A stretch of 52,741 nt of DNA from Dehalococcoidia bacterium. GTDB lineage: Bacteria; Chloroflexota; Dehalococcoidia; GIF9; UBA5629. Made by a program: the position numbers and the translations under genes. The notes under the pieces were generated by a model. It worked only from the letters and a program-made list of their open reading frames with translations, searched no databases and had not been told where the DNA came from. Shown piece by piece: positions 16,881-25,350 of this stretch (positions are counted from its first letter, which is position 1; each line of letters starts with the position of its first letter). The DNA lies in assembly GCA_003142375.1 (NCBI GenBank), contig PLME01000010.1, positions 155,936 through 208,676 on the forward strand, written 5' to 3'.

Positions 16881-18238
16881 TTTCCCACCTCTTTTAAGGT
16901 CTCTTTTATGATAGAAACACCGTTAGTTATAAGTTCACCGGTGCGGGCCGCCTGCCTGGATTCTGCCAGAACCCGGATGGCCGGCTCGGTGCCGCTGGCC
17001 CTTATCAGCATCCAGGCGTCGCCGAATTCAAACCTCAGTCCGTCGAGGTCGTTCATTCCGGTGGCATGCAGGTCCGCCGAACGCTGTTTGACGGCTTCCA
17101 TGGTAGCAGTTTTAAGGTCGTTGGGACATTCGACCTTGTCCTTATCATAATGCAAGGGGGGCAGCGTTTTGAAGAAATCACGTATCTCGGAGACGTGTTT
17201 AATGGAACTTAAGAGCGTTATGGCCGCAAAGATGCTCTCAGGATAGTAGCCCGCTTCGGGTAGGATATAAACACCCACTGATTCAACCCCCAGTGCCGCA
17301 TTGTTATCACGGGCAAGATAGGCGGCGTAAACGTCGCCAACTTTTCCTCTTATAACTGTGGCACCCAGGTCCTGTACGGCGATGTCCAACAGCATGCCGG
17401 TTTCCACCGTGGTGGCGACCAGCTTTTTCCCGGATGAACGGATGGCATGCCGGGAAATAAAGGCAATCATTTCGTTGAACCCCAGAAAGCCCTTTTGATC
17501 GCAGAAAACCACGCGGTCGGCGTCACCGTCAAAACATATGGCCAGGTCGGCGTTTTTCTGCCGCAGGAACTTAATGGTGCCCTGCAGCGTATCCTCCTTG
17601 GGTTCTGAGCTGCGGCCGGGGAAACGGCCGTCGGGGAAGTCGTTGACCGGTATTACCTTGAAACCGAGCTTCTCAAATATTTCGCTGGCGATGCCTGAGG
17701 CGGCGCCGTTGCCGGGGTCGATCATTAACTTGAGGCCTAAATTAAAGTCCCAACCGCGTATAAGCGTCTTTAAATACTCGAAGTACCTGTCCCTCATACG
17801 TGGGACTGCTTCCACTGCTCCCGTCCGGCCGGTTCTGAAGCTGCCATCATAGTATATTTTTTCAATTTCCTCTTCCTGGGCCCTGCTGTAGCCGATGGAA
17901 TCGCTGTTGAACAGTTTAATGCCGTTGAACTCCGGCGGATTATGAGAAGCGGTGATCATAATGCCGGCGTCGAAGCCGATTTCACGTGTTAGCAGTGCCA
18001 GGGCAGGCGTCGGCGCTATCCCCAGATGGGCGACATTTATGCCGCACTCAGTCAACCCCTCCGTAACGGCGTTCTTGATAAGTTCCCGGCTTAACCGGGA
18101 GTCGGTAGCCACACAGACCGCCGAACCCTGCGGCAGTACAGTGCCGAGCGCCCTTGCCACGTTTTTACACAGTTCGGGAGTGAGGTCCTGATTTACTACA
18201 CCCCGCACGCCGCTGGTTCCAAAAAGAGGTTTGTTCAT
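16877..18238 (-). CDS. Phosphohexomutase (phosphoglucosamine/phosphomannomutase family)
   Basis: Interconverts hexose-6-phosphate and hexose-1-phosphate. It has 453 residues in four domains. The active serine is S98 in ITASHNPPEFNGIK, the Mg loop is CFDGDADR, and the C-terminal phosphate-binding loop is RASGTEP. It starts FGTSGVRG, a GlmM/PMM feature. I cannot separate GlmM from ManB by eye. The neighbouring GlmU-like gene favours GlmM, while the mannosyltransferase elsewhere in the window would need a mannose branch. It is the first gene of a coupled group, with a TTGACA-18-TACTAT promoter upstream. It diverges from the liv operon. Confidence 0.88.
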   Translation of the reverse strand: MNKPLFGTSGVRGVVNQDLTPELCKNVARALGTVLPQGSAVCVATDSRLSRELIKNAVTEGLTECGINVAHLGIAPTPALALLTREIGFDAGIMITASHNPPEFNGIKLFNSDSIGYSRAQEEEIEKIYYDGSFRTGRTGAVEAVPRMRDRYFEYLKTLIRGWDFNLGLKLMIDPGNGAASGIASEIFEKLGFKVIPVNDFPDGRFPGRSSEPKEDTLQGTIKFLRQKNADLAICFDGDADRVVFCDQKGFLGFNEMIAFISRHAIRSSGKKLVATTVETGMLLDIAVQDLGATVIRGKVGDVYAAYLARDNNAALGVESVGVYILPEAGYYPESIFAAITLLSSIKHVSEIRDFFKTLPPLHYDKDKVECPNDLKTATMEAVKQRSADLHATGMNDLDGLRFEFGDAWMLIRASGTEPAIRVLAESRQAARTGELITNGVSIIKETLKEVGK

Positions 18239-18276
18239 TTACTCAAAGATATGACCATATGTAATTACGGTAAGTG

Positions 18277-18306
18277 ATAGTAATGCGTCGGCAGCTTAAT
18301 TGTCAA
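18277..18306 (-). promoter_or_regulatory. Promoter of the phosphohexomutase-uppS operon (TTGACA-18-TACTAT)
   Basis: Minus-strand TTGACA (18301-18306) and TACTAT (18277-18282), spacer 18. A perfect 12-bp palindrome CAATTTAAATTG (18304-18315) overlaps the -35 hexamer and could be an operator. Confidence 0.5.
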
Positions 18307-18336
18307 TTTAAATTGGAGGCGGCTCACCGCAAAATA

Positions 18337-18352
18337 TTGATTAACCAATCAA
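18337..18352. promoter_or_regulatory. Inverted repeat TTGATT-4-AATCAA in a divergent intergenic region
   Basis: A 6-bp arm inverted repeat with a 4-base spacer, in the AT-rich region between two divergent promoters. Size and symmetry fit a dimeric repressor site. No regulator gene is adjacent, so this is only a candidate. The rest of 18239-18517 holds the two promoters and nothing else that I can see. Confidence 0.35.
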
Positions 18353-18434
18353 GCAAGATTTAGACGGCTGATTCTACATATTATTAACTCGTAAAGAGAT
18401 TAAAGTGTACGTGCGCATATTTATATAAAATCCA

Positions 18435-18463
18435 TTGACAGTGCCTAAAATATCTGTTAACAT
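18435..18463 (+). promoter_or_regulatory. Promoter of the livHMGF-CoA-transferase operon (TTGACA-17-TAACAT)
   Basis: Perfect TTGACA (18435-18440), 17-base spacer, TAACAT (18458-18463). The predicted transcript start is about 48 bases before the GTG at 18518, and an AGGGAAGAAA ribosome site precedes that codon. Confidence 0.6.
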
Positions 18464-18517
18464 CAAATTTTAGTGAGTGAGCGAGGGAGCGGAAAATAGT
18501 CAGATAAAGGGAAGAAA

Positions 18518-19396
18518 GTGGAATTCGGAACAATTGAGACAACGTTGGTCTACACCCTTCTTCTCGGCTCTCTCTACCTGTTGGTTTCTCTGGGTTTTTC
18601 CCTTATATGCGGCGTCCTGAGGATCTTCCATCTTGGCTACGCATATATATTTGTAGCCACCATTTACCTGACCTGGATGCTTTTCCATACGCTTAGCATG
18701 CCGCTATGGCTGTCCATTTTGTTGATGGTGGTGCTGCAGGCCGCAATAGCCATTGGTCTTTATTACGGCATTATAGCCCGATATTTGAAGCAAGAAGAGA
18801 AGATCATCACCGGGCTATTGCTGGTGGCAATTATTGCCAATGCGGCCGCCGACAGATGGTATCCCATTCAGAGCGCCGTAAACCTGCCTACAACGATTAT
18901 AGCAGGCAGCCTAAATATTGGTTCCACCACTATTCCCATACAGATGATTCTGGCTGCCATAACCGGCATCGTAGTCACTGCTTTGTTCGTGCTCTTTTTT
19001 CTCAAGACCAAGACCGGGTTGGCCGTTCGTGCCATCTCATATGATATTAATACCGCCAAAATAATGGGAATCCAGGTAGAGCAGTTATACATGTTTATTA
19101 TGGTAATAGTGGTTCTTCCGGTCATTATTGCCATGCTGATGATTGCCCCCGTGCTGTCGGTCGACCCGGCGATGGGATGGGGCTACATGACGACGGCCAT
19201 ACTGGTATCAGTTATGGGCGGCCTGGGCAATATCAGGGGCACCATTATTGCCAGCTATATTATTGGCTTTGCACATTCCTTCGTATCCTTTCCTCTTGGC
19301 GAGCCCAGACTGATGAATATTGCAGCTCTAGTCGTGGTAATCATAATGCTGATTGTCAGGCCACAGGGCATAGCCAAAACCGAGAGTTTGTGGTGA
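18518..19396 (+). CDS. livH: Branched-chain-amino-acid-type ABC transporter permease (LivH-like)
   Basis: A 292-residue inner-membrane permease of the LivH family, with eight or so hydrophobic segments. It starts VEFGTIETTLVYTLLLGSLYLLVSLGFSL, typical of the first helix pair. The late segment SVDPAMGWGYMTTAILVSVMGGLGNIRG contains the conserved GG-G-x-R/G loop that contacts the ATPase. The GTG start is supported by AGGGAAG just upstream. It is the first gene of a six-gene operon. LivHMGF systems import branched-chain amino acids, amides, urea or aromatic/aliphatic acids. The CoA-transferases downstream point to an organic acid here (inference). Confidence 0.9.
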   Translation: MEFGTIETTLVYTLLLGSLYLLVSLGFSLICGVLRIFHLGYAYIFVATIYLTWMLFHTLSMPLWLSILLMVVLQAAIAIGLYYGIIARYLKQEEKIITGLLLVAIIANAAADRWYPIQSAVNLPTTIIAGSLNIGSTTIPIQMILAAITGIVVTALFVLFFLKTKTGLAVRAISYDINTAKIMGIQVEQLYMFIMVIVVLPVIIAMLMIAPVLSVDPAMGWGYMTTAILVSVMGGLGNIRGTIIASYIIGFAHSFVSFPLGEPRLMNIAALVVVIIMLIVRPQGIAKTESLW

Positions 19397-19400
19397 TCCG

Positions 19401-20438
19401 ATGGAATTAGAAATTAAGCGTGAAAAACTGGTATTAAGAGCCGGTACACAAAAGTTCGAATGGCATATCGAACCCAGGTACTGGCGCAATCCTTTTATCT
19501 ACATAGGTATCCTGATACTGTTGCCGGTAGCAGTTTTCTTCCTTAATCCCTCACTGCTTCCTACCGTGATAGACGCTAACCTGTTGGCAGCTATAGCCAT
19601 ACCGCTGGGGTGGATGACTATAGGAACCGGGCGAATGAATTTCGGCCCGCAGTTTTATATTGGAGTGGGAGGGTTTACAGCAGCTCTCTGCAGCATAAAC
19701 CTGGGTTGGCCGCCGTTCGTAACATTGCTCATGGCTTTACTGGCGGGCCTGATCTTCGGAGTTTTAATGAGCCCGCTTTCCATAATTGCGGGCGGCCTTT
19801 ATTACACGCTCTTAACGCTGCTTTTCCCCCTGGTTTTCCTGGAGGTTACATTCATTTATACGGACCTGTTCAAAGGCGATACCGGCCTGTTCGGCATTGC
19901 TCAGATGGTCAATGTAGGCTCCTTCACAGTTAACCAGCTCCTCATATGTATGATGGCATTATTCATGATGCTGCTGTATATGTTTATCGTCGACAAGATC
20001 ATGCGTTCCAAATTTGCCGCGTCGATGGCGGCCATCAATGATGATGAAGAAGTGGCGGAGGCCATGGGCGTAAACGTAAGGAAGATCAAGATCATCAGCT
20101 TTACCATCCCGGCGGTGATGATAGCGGTGATAGGCTGGTTTTATGCTCATTATTATGGCACTTTCTCCGGCGTTACCTATCTGCCCCTGGCATTTATGGT
20201 GAAGGTCCTGCTGGTGAGTATGATCGGTGGCCGTGTGCAGATATATGGCTGTGTGATCGGCGGTTACTTTATAGCATTCCTTGAGCTCTTTTTGTTGATC
20301 GTGTTAGGTGAATATTCACCCGTGGTATTCCCGATTATATTACTCATCCTGCTGCTCGCACTTCCCGAAGGCTTATTCGGACTATACAGAAAACGCCGCT
20401 ACAGGGAATATCTGCCGACACTGCATGTCAGGAGATAA
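19401..20438 (+). CDS. livM: Branched-chain-amino-acid-type ABC transporter permease (LivM-like)
   Basis: A 345-residue permease partner of LivH. A soluble N-terminal stretch of about 30 residues (ELEIKREKLVLRAG...) precedes ten or so hydrophobic segments. Family landmarks are AIAIPLGWMTIGTGRMNFG near residue 65 and the cytoplasmic loop AINDDEEVAEAMGVNVRKIKI, which is the ATPase-coupling (EAA-like) region. The polar N-terminal extension is longer than usual and unexplained. The start lies 4 bases after livH. The 3' end overlaps the first possible livG start codon, but the better livG start is just beyond it. Confidence 0.9.
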   Translation: MELEIKREKLVLRAGTQKFEWHIEPRYWRNPFIYIGILILLPVAVFFLNPSLLPTVIDANLLAAIAIPLGWMTIGTGRMNFGPQFYIGVGGFTAALCSINLGWPPFVTLLMALLAGLIFGVLMSPLSIIAGGLYYTLLTLLFPLVFLEVTFIYTDLFKGDTGLFGIAQMVNVGSFTVNQLLICMMALFMMLLYMFIVDKIMRSKFAASMAAINDDEEVAEAMGVNVRKIKIISFTIPAVMIAVIGWFYAHYYGTFSGVTYLPLAFMVKVLLVSMIGGRVQIYGCVIGGYFIAFLELFLLIVLGEYSPVVFPIILLILLLALPEGLFGLYRKRRYREYLPTLHVRR

Positions 20439-20442
20439 AGTT

Positions 20443-21180
20443 GTGTCCGAGATACTAAAAATAGATAGCGTATCCAAGCATTTCGGGGGGCTGATGGCAA
20501 TTAACGACGTCAGCTTCTCAATTAACGAGGGTGAAACACTGGGACTAATGGGCCCCAACGGCGCAGGCAAAACAACTCTGGTGAACATGGTCACCGGAAA
20601 GTATCTGGCGGATAGCGGCAATATCCAGTTCATGGGGCACGATATAACAAGGATGCCTGCTTACAGGCGCTGCAAGCTGGGCATAAGCCGGACATATCAG
20701 ATACCAAGGCCCTTCCCTGAGCTTACGGCTCTAATGAGCGTTGTAGTAAGCGCGTTATATGGAAAGGATAGGGCCAACCAGAGCCTTGAAGACGCTGCAA
20801 CGGAGGCCACGCACTACCTTGAGTTCTGCGGGCTGTTCAGTAAACGCAATGTGCTGGGCAAAGACCTTACATTATATGAGCTTCGCGGGCTGGAACTGGC
20901 CCGGGCGCTGGCTACCACCCCGAAATTGATCTTTGTGGATGAAGTTATGGCCGGTTTAAATCCCGGCGAAGCATACAAAGCGGTCAGGCTGCTGGAAAGG
21001 GCCAAGGAAGAATTTGGCGTTACCATTCTCTGGATCGAGCATGTGATGGCGGCGTTGATGCAGGCGGCACAAAGGGTGGTTGTCCTGCATTACGGGCAAA
21101 AAATCTGTGAAGGGCTGCCGCAGGATGTTGCCAACGATCCCTATGTAATCGAATGCTACCTGGGGTCATGTCATGTTTGA
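20443..21180 (+). CDS. livG: ABC transporter ATP-binding protein (LivG-like)
   Basis: A 245-residue cytoplasmic ATPase. Walker A is GPNGAGKTT, Walker B is LIFVDEVMAGLNP, and the switch His is in LWIEHVM. The signature motif is atypical: where LSGGQ is expected the sequence reads LTLYELRGLELARAL, and Walker B has DEV instead of DEP. I recall this as a recurring LivG subfamily pattern, not damage. I chose GTG at 20443 because AGGAG ends 8 bases before it; an in-frame ATG at 20425 lies before that ribosome site and inside livM. The gene overlaps livF by 8 bases. Confidence 0.92.
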   Translation: MSEILKIDSVSKHFGGLMAINDVSFSINEGETLGLMGPNGAGKTTLVNMVTGKYLADSGNIQFMGHDITRMPAYRRCKLGISRTYQIPRPFPELTALMSVVVSALYGKDRANQSLEDAATEATHYLEFCGLFSKRNVLGKDLTLYELRGLELARALATTPKLIFVDEVMAGLNPGEAYKAVRLLERAKEEFGVTILWIEHVMAALMQAAQRVVVLHYGQKICEGLPQDVANDPYVIECYLGSCHV

Positions 21181-21877
21181 AGTACAGGACCTCTATGTAT
21201 CCTACGGTGTAACTCCCATCCTTCACGGTGTGAATATGACCGTGGAGACGGACGAAATGGTTGCTCTGCTGGGCTCCAACGGCGCCGGTAAGTCAACGCT
21301 GATCAACACCATCCTGGGTATGTTAAAGCCTACCAAAGGCAAGATAATATTCCAGGGTGAGAGCATAGAAAAGTTGCAGCCCTACGAAATCATTAAGCGT
21401 GGGATTGCGGAGGTGCCGGAGGCGCGCAGGATTTTCCCTTACATGAGCGTGATGGATAACCTGTTGGTTGGGTCTTATAATAGGAATGCCTGGCCGATCA
21501 GAAAGAAAAGCCTGGAAAGGGTTTTCAATATGTTCCCCATATTAAAGGAACGTAAAAATCAGTCAGCAGGGACTTTGAGCGGCGGTGAGCAGCAAATGAT
21601 GGTTATCGCCCGCGGCCTCATGTCCAATCCTAAAATGTTGATGGTGGATGAGCCTTCGCTGGGATTGGCGCCTAAAATACTCGAGCTGGTATACGACACC
21701 CTGGCCAAATTAAAAGAAGAGAAAATTACATTGATATTATCCGAGCAGAATGCCATGCAGGCCCTGACCATTGCCGGACGGGGCTATATCATGGAGAATG
21801 GCCGGGTCATCTATTCGGATGTAAGCGAAAAATTGCTGGACAGCGATGTGGTCAAGAAAGCTTACCTCGGGATGTAA
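21173..21877 (+). CDS. livF: ABC transporter ATP-binding protein (LivF-like)
   Basis: A 234-residue partner ATPase of LivG. Walker A is GSNGAGKST, the signature LSGGEQQMMVIARGL is canonical, Walker B is MLMVDEPSLGLAP and the H-loop region reads ILSEQNAMQAL, with Gln in place of His, as is usual in LivF. It starts within the end of livG (8-base overlap) and is followed after 3 bases by the first CoA-transferase. The pair of one canonical and one non-canonical signature sequence may make the two ATP sites unequal. Confidence 0.93.
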   Translation: MFEVQDLYVSYGVTPILHGVNMTVETDEMVALLGSNGAGKSTLINTILGMLKPTKGKIIFQGESIEKLQPYEIIKRGIAEVPEARRIFPYMSVMDNLLVGSYNRNAWPIRKKSLERVFNMFPILKERKNQSAGTLSGGEQQMMVIARGLMSNPKMLMVDEPSLGLAPKILELVYDTLAKLKEEKITLILSEQNAMQALTIAGRGYIMENGRVIYSDVSEKLLDSDVVKKAYLGM

Positions 21878-21880
21878 ATA

Positions 21881-23218
21881 ATGGAAGATTATTTCGATTA
21901 CACAAAAAAGCTGTTCGACCCCTCTAAAACCAGGGAGAAACCCGAGGTATTCAAGGGTTTGAGGGTACTGGATTTTACACATGTTATATACGGGCCCACC
22001 GCCGCCAAGATACTTGGTCAGTACGGTGCAGAAGTAATAAAATTTGAATTGCCGTGGGTGGGGGACCTATGGCGTTTCGGCGTTTACTGGGGCAGCTTCT
22101 GGAGACACTCCAGTGTATGCTTCCATTTCGTGCAATATGGAAAATATTTCTTCGCCCTTAACCTGAAATTACCCAAAGCCAAGGAAATAATCTATAAACT
22201 GGTGGAGCAATCGGATGTCGTGGTGGAAAACTTTGCGGCAGGGACCGCTGAGACCTGGGGCGTTGGATACAGCCAGCTGGGCAAAATTAATCCGGGCCTG
22301 ATTTATCTCAGTTGTGCCACTTACGGTCAGTACGGTCCGATGAGGTTCTTCCCCGGCTGGGACCTGCTGGCGCAGGCCGCCAGCGGTGTTATAAGCCTGA
22401 CCGGCTATCCGGACACCGACAAATATTATAAGTTGCCGGACTATGTAGGAGATTTTCTACCGGGCAATGTCGGAGCTCTGGCCGTCATAATGGCGCTCAA
22501 CTACCGCAAGAAAACGGGCAAAGGCCAGTATATCGATTTGGCCCAGGCGGAAGCCTTAATGCGCATCATGCCCAACTTTACCTATGAAAGCATAACCGGC
22601 GAAGATTTGGGGCGAGTTGGGAATACGGACCCCGCAATGGCGCCTTCGGGTATATTCAAGTCGAGTGACGGCAAATTCGTAGCAATTGCGGCTGTGACGG
22701 ATGAACAATACAAGGCTATTTGTCAGGCAATGGGCAGGCCCGAACTGATAACCAAATACGCGAATGCATTTGACCGGTTGAAGGCCGAGAATGCCAGGGA
22801 GCTTCACGATGCGACCGAAGCATGGGTCAAATCCAGCAACGCCGAAAACCTTGTTGCTTCTGCTAAAAAATATGGATTTTCCATTGGCCTGGTTGAGGAT
22901 GACTACGAGATTACTTATGACCAATGGAGGCAGGATAGGGGTAGCGTGATCGTTTTTCAGGATGATATGTATGGCAAGCTTATGATACCCGGCCCGTCGG
23001 CCATGCTGAGCAAAACACCCGGCAGGATTAAGTGGTTGGCCAGGCCCCTCGGCTACCACAACCGCTACGTACTCAAACAGCTGCTCGGATATTCTGAGGA
23101 AGAGATCAAGCAGCTGGAAAAGGAAAGAGTTGTAGGCTACTGGGACGATAGGCCCGGCATCAAACCACCCGTTTATTACGACCTCTCCCATGATGACGTA
23201 TTCAATTTCAAGGGTTGA
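21881..23218 (+). CDS. Family III CoA-transferase (CaiB/BaiF type), catalytic Asp present
   Basis: A 445-residue enzyme that would move CoA between carboxylic acids through an aspartyl-anhydride/thioester intermediate. The family start LRVLDFTHVIYGPTAAKILGQYGAEVIKFE is clear, with an N-terminal extension of about 25 residues. The catalytic Asp falls at D191 in YVGDFLPG, followed by KKTGKGQYIDLAQAEAL. It lies 3 bases after livF and 3 before a paralogous CoA-transferase, all on one transcript. The acid and CoA donor are unknown. Heteromeric family III enzymes made of two paralogues exist, for example benzylsuccinate and malate CoA-transferases, and the tandem layout fits that plan. Confidence 0.9.
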   Translation: MEDYFDYTKKLFDPSKTREKPEVFKGLRVLDFTHVIYGPTAAKILGQYGAEVIKFELPWVGDLWRFGVYWGSFWRHSSVCFHFVQYGKYFFALNLKLPKAKEIIYKLVEQSDVVVENFAAGTAETWGVGYSQLGKINPGLIYLSCATYGQYGPMRFFPGWDLLAQAASGVISLTGYPDTDKYYKLPDYVGDFLPGNVGALAVIMALNYRKKTGKGQYIDLAQAEALMRIMPNFTYESITGEDLGRVGNTDPAMAPSGIFKSSDGKFVAIAAVTDEQYKAICQAMGRPELITKYANAFDRLKAENARELHDATEAWVKSSNAENLVASAKKYGFSIGLVEDDYEITYDQWRQDRGSVIVFQDDMYGKLMIPGPSAMLSKTPGRIKWLARPLGYHNRYVLKQLLGYSEEEIKQLEKERVVGYWDDRPGIKPPVYYDLSHDDVFNFKG

Positions 23219-23221
23219 TAA

Positions 23222-24544
23222 ATGAGCAAAAGCGAGAAAGAGCAGATATTGGTCAGATACGGCGGAAGCCGTAAGGAACGGGAAGAGTTCCTGCGGGCCA
23301 TGATCAACCCCGAGGGCAAGCCCGAGGTGCTCAGCGACGTCACGGTTCTCGACGTTAGTTATGCCAATTTGTCCGGTGATATATGCTCGAGCATATTTGC
23401 CGAATTCGGCGCCGAGGTAATCAAGATTGAACCTCCAGAAGGTGACCCATCCCGCAAGATAACACCCTTCGGCGTAAACCGCAATGGCGTTGGAGTACCT
23501 TTTATCATGGAGGCGCGTAACAAGCGCTATATTACCCTTGACCTCAAGAACGAGGAGGGGCGCAAGGACTTAAAAAGCCTGGCCGCAAAGGCTCAGATTG
23601 TCATCGAGACCTATGCGCCCGGCGCTATGGACTCATGGGGAATCGGATATCGCCAGTTGACTGAGATCAATCCGGGCCTGGTATATATAGCGATTAGCCC
23701 ATACGGGCAGTACGGGGAAAAGGCCAAAGAGTTTCTCAGCGTCCCCGATTCGGATATAGCCGCCCAGGCGCTATCCGGTGTATGCGCCAATATAGGCGAT
23801 ATGCCCGGTTCTGGCGAGCCGTATAACTGGCCGCTGAGGGCCGGGGTATGGTTGAGCTGGTACATTTCGGGTATTGAAGCGGCCCTTGGAGGCGCCGTAG
23901 CGCGGTATTATTCACAAGCAACCGGTGAAGGCCAGATGGTGGATGTGGCAACAGCCGATTCTTATGCTTCGCTGGTTGGATACCCCGTTACTATCGGGTT
24001 CACCTGGAATAAGGCACGGCCCAGGATCGGAATACACGACTTTGCCATATACCCATATGGATTCTGGAAAAGCAAGGATGGCATTGTAGCCATTGCGGCG
24101 GGCAGGGACCACGACTTCAGGGCGCTGCTGAAAGTGTTAAAGCTGTGGAAGTATGAAGATGACTACCGTTTCACCTTCGACAGGATACCTGACATACTGG
24201 ACCAGGTAGAACAGTTTTACAAGATCATTGAGGATCAAACGGTCAAATATACTTCCGATGAGCTGGTCAAAATGGCGCTCGAGTACAGCATCAAGTCCGC
24301 CCGTTCCAAATGGCGCGGCGGCGGCGTTCCTATAATTATGAAAGTACAAAAGCCGTCGACTACCATGCAGAACCCGCACTGGGCCAAGCGCCAATCCTTC
24401 CAGGAATTCGATGATGAGACGCTGGGCAAATTTAAAATGCCCGTCAATTTTATTAAGATGTCTGAATCTCCGCCGCGTATCAAGTGGGTCAAATGCAAGC
24501 TTGGCCAGGATAACGACTACGTGCGTGGGAAGTACCTAAAGTAA
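23222..24544 (+). CDS. Family III CoA-transferase paralogue lacking the catalytic Asp
   Basis: A 440-residue CaiB/BaiF-family protein with the usual start (VTVLDVSYANLSGDICSSIFAEFGAEVIKIEPPEGD), here after about 38 extra residues, and the block TGEGQMVDVATADS. Aligning this block with its upstream neighbour puts W213 (segment LSWYISG) opposite the neighbour's catalytic D191 (VGDFLPG), and no other Asp is close by. Unless my hand alignment is off, this chain cannot form the aspartyl intermediate. It is therefore probably a structural or regulatory partner of the first CoA-transferase. The gene ends the operon and is followed by a strong bidirectional terminator. Confidence 0.88.
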   Translation: MSKSEKEQILVRYGGSRKEREEFLRAMINPEGKPEVLSDVTVLDVSYANLSGDICSSIFAEFGAEVIKIEPPEGDPSRKITPFGVNRNGVGVPFIMEARNKRYITLDLKNEEGRKDLKSLAAKAQIVIETYAPGAMDSWGIGYRQLTEINPGLVYIAISPYGQYGEKAKEFLSVPDSDIAAQALSGVCANIGDMPGSGEPYNWPLRAGVWLSWYISGIEAALGGAVARYYSQATGEGQMVDVATADSYASLVGYPVTIGFTWNKARPRIGIHDFAIYPYGFWKSKDGIVAIAAGRDHDFRALLKVLKLWKYEDDYRFTFDRIPDILDQVEQFYKIIEDQTVKYTSDELVKMALEYSIKSARSKWRGGGVPIIMKVQKPSTTMQNPHWAKRQSFQEFDDETLGKFKMPVNFIKMSESPPRIKWVKCKLGQDNDYVRGKYLK

Positions 24545-24563
24545 CAGCCCGTTTAACAGGTAT

Positions 24564-24599
24564 AAAAAAAGAGCCTTCCAATTAGGAAGGCTCTTTTTT
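24564..24599. terminator. Bidirectional intrinsic terminator between convergent operons
   Basis: AAAAAAAGAGCCTTCC, a 5-base loop AATTA, and GGAAGGCTCTTTTTT form a 16-bp stem with A- and T-runs on both sides. It serves the plus-strand CoA-transferase operon and the minus-strand lipoprotein gene. Confidence 0.93.
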
Positions 24600-24609
24600 A
24601 CTGTTCAGA

Positions 24610-25332
24610 CTATGGGGTCTCAGGCTTGGTGAAGCTCAAAGTGAAAACAGTGTCCACCGATTTGCTAAAGTTGGGATTCGAGATGGTGGCCTTTCCGCTG
24701 ACATCGTATTTGCAGGGTCCGTCGGGGTAGGCAGCCCAGCCGTCATCCATAGGTTTCTGGACGGCATCCACCAGGCCGCGGATCTTCAGGTATACGGCTG
24801 CCGCGGTTGCGTTATCGGCAACGCCTTTGGTGATATCACTGGTCGTCGGGCCACTTCTGATAGTGTTAAGAATATTTAGGGCGGGATAGTTCCACAGGTT
24901 GGGTTCTTTGCCGCCCAGTAGCTTCCAGGGAGCTGCGCCGGCGAGGTGAGCGACGACATACGGCATGCTCTGGGCCATGTAATAACCCTCGAATGCCACT
25001 CCTCCGAAACCGGTGAAAGGTAGAACGTTGGCATAGGTCAATTGGACGGCGGTCTTAGCCGGTATCGATATTTCGGGACCAACCGTTTTCTGAGTCAGCG
25101 CCTGGTCGCCAAGTTTGATAGTGTAGTTAAACTGGTCAAGCGTGACGGGGAAATCATTGGGGTTCTCTATTGTAAAGAACGCATCGGCAACCAGTGTTTC
25201 TTCGCCCTGCCACTCATTGGAGATTAAGTTAAGGGTGACCGTAGCGGGCTTCATCTCAGAGGGGGTACAGGCCGCAGATGCGAGCATGACGGCGAGTATA
25301 ACGATTGCAACGGGTAGATATAATTTCTTCAA
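24610..25332 (-). CDS. LEA14-like (WHy-domain) lipoprotein
   Basis: A 240-residue exported protein. The N-terminus MKKLYLPVAIVILAVMLASAAC is a signal peptide with a lipobox-like end and C22 as the probable lipidated residue, although position -3 is Ser, so the lipobox is not strict. Residues about 30-115 (VTLNLISNEW, ADAFFTIENPNDFPVTLDQFNY, ISIPAKTAVQLTY) look like a LEA14/WHy domain. The C-terminal half is unknown. The start is TTG, clearly set by GGAGGAGGTGCTAAA. It lies 18 bases after the binding-protein gene, so the two are likely co-expressed. It could be an accessory to the transporter at the cell surface, but this rests on position. Confidence 0.7.
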   Translation of the reverse strand: MKKLYLPVAIVILAVMLASAACTPSEMKPATVTLNLISNEWQGEETLVADAFFTIENPNDFPVTLDQFNYTIKLGDQALTQKTVGPEISIPAKTAVQLTYANVLPFTGFGGVAFEGYYMAQSMPYVVAHLAGAAPWKLLGGKEPNLWNYPALNILNTIRSGPTTSDITKGVADNATAAAVYLKIRGLVDAVQKPMDDGWAAYPDGPCKYDVSGKATISNPNFSKSVDTVFTLSFTKPETP

Positions 25333-25350
25333 TTTAGCACCTCCTCCTTA

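Noticed and set aside
18480-18500. GAG-rich short repeat (gtgagtgagcgagggagcgg)
   Set aside because: Too short and irregular to be a meaningful repeat; part of it may only be leader sequence.
22556-23191. 211-residue minus-strand frame in the first CoA-transferase
   Set aside because: It is antisense to a full-length conserved gene, with no promoter or ribosome site.
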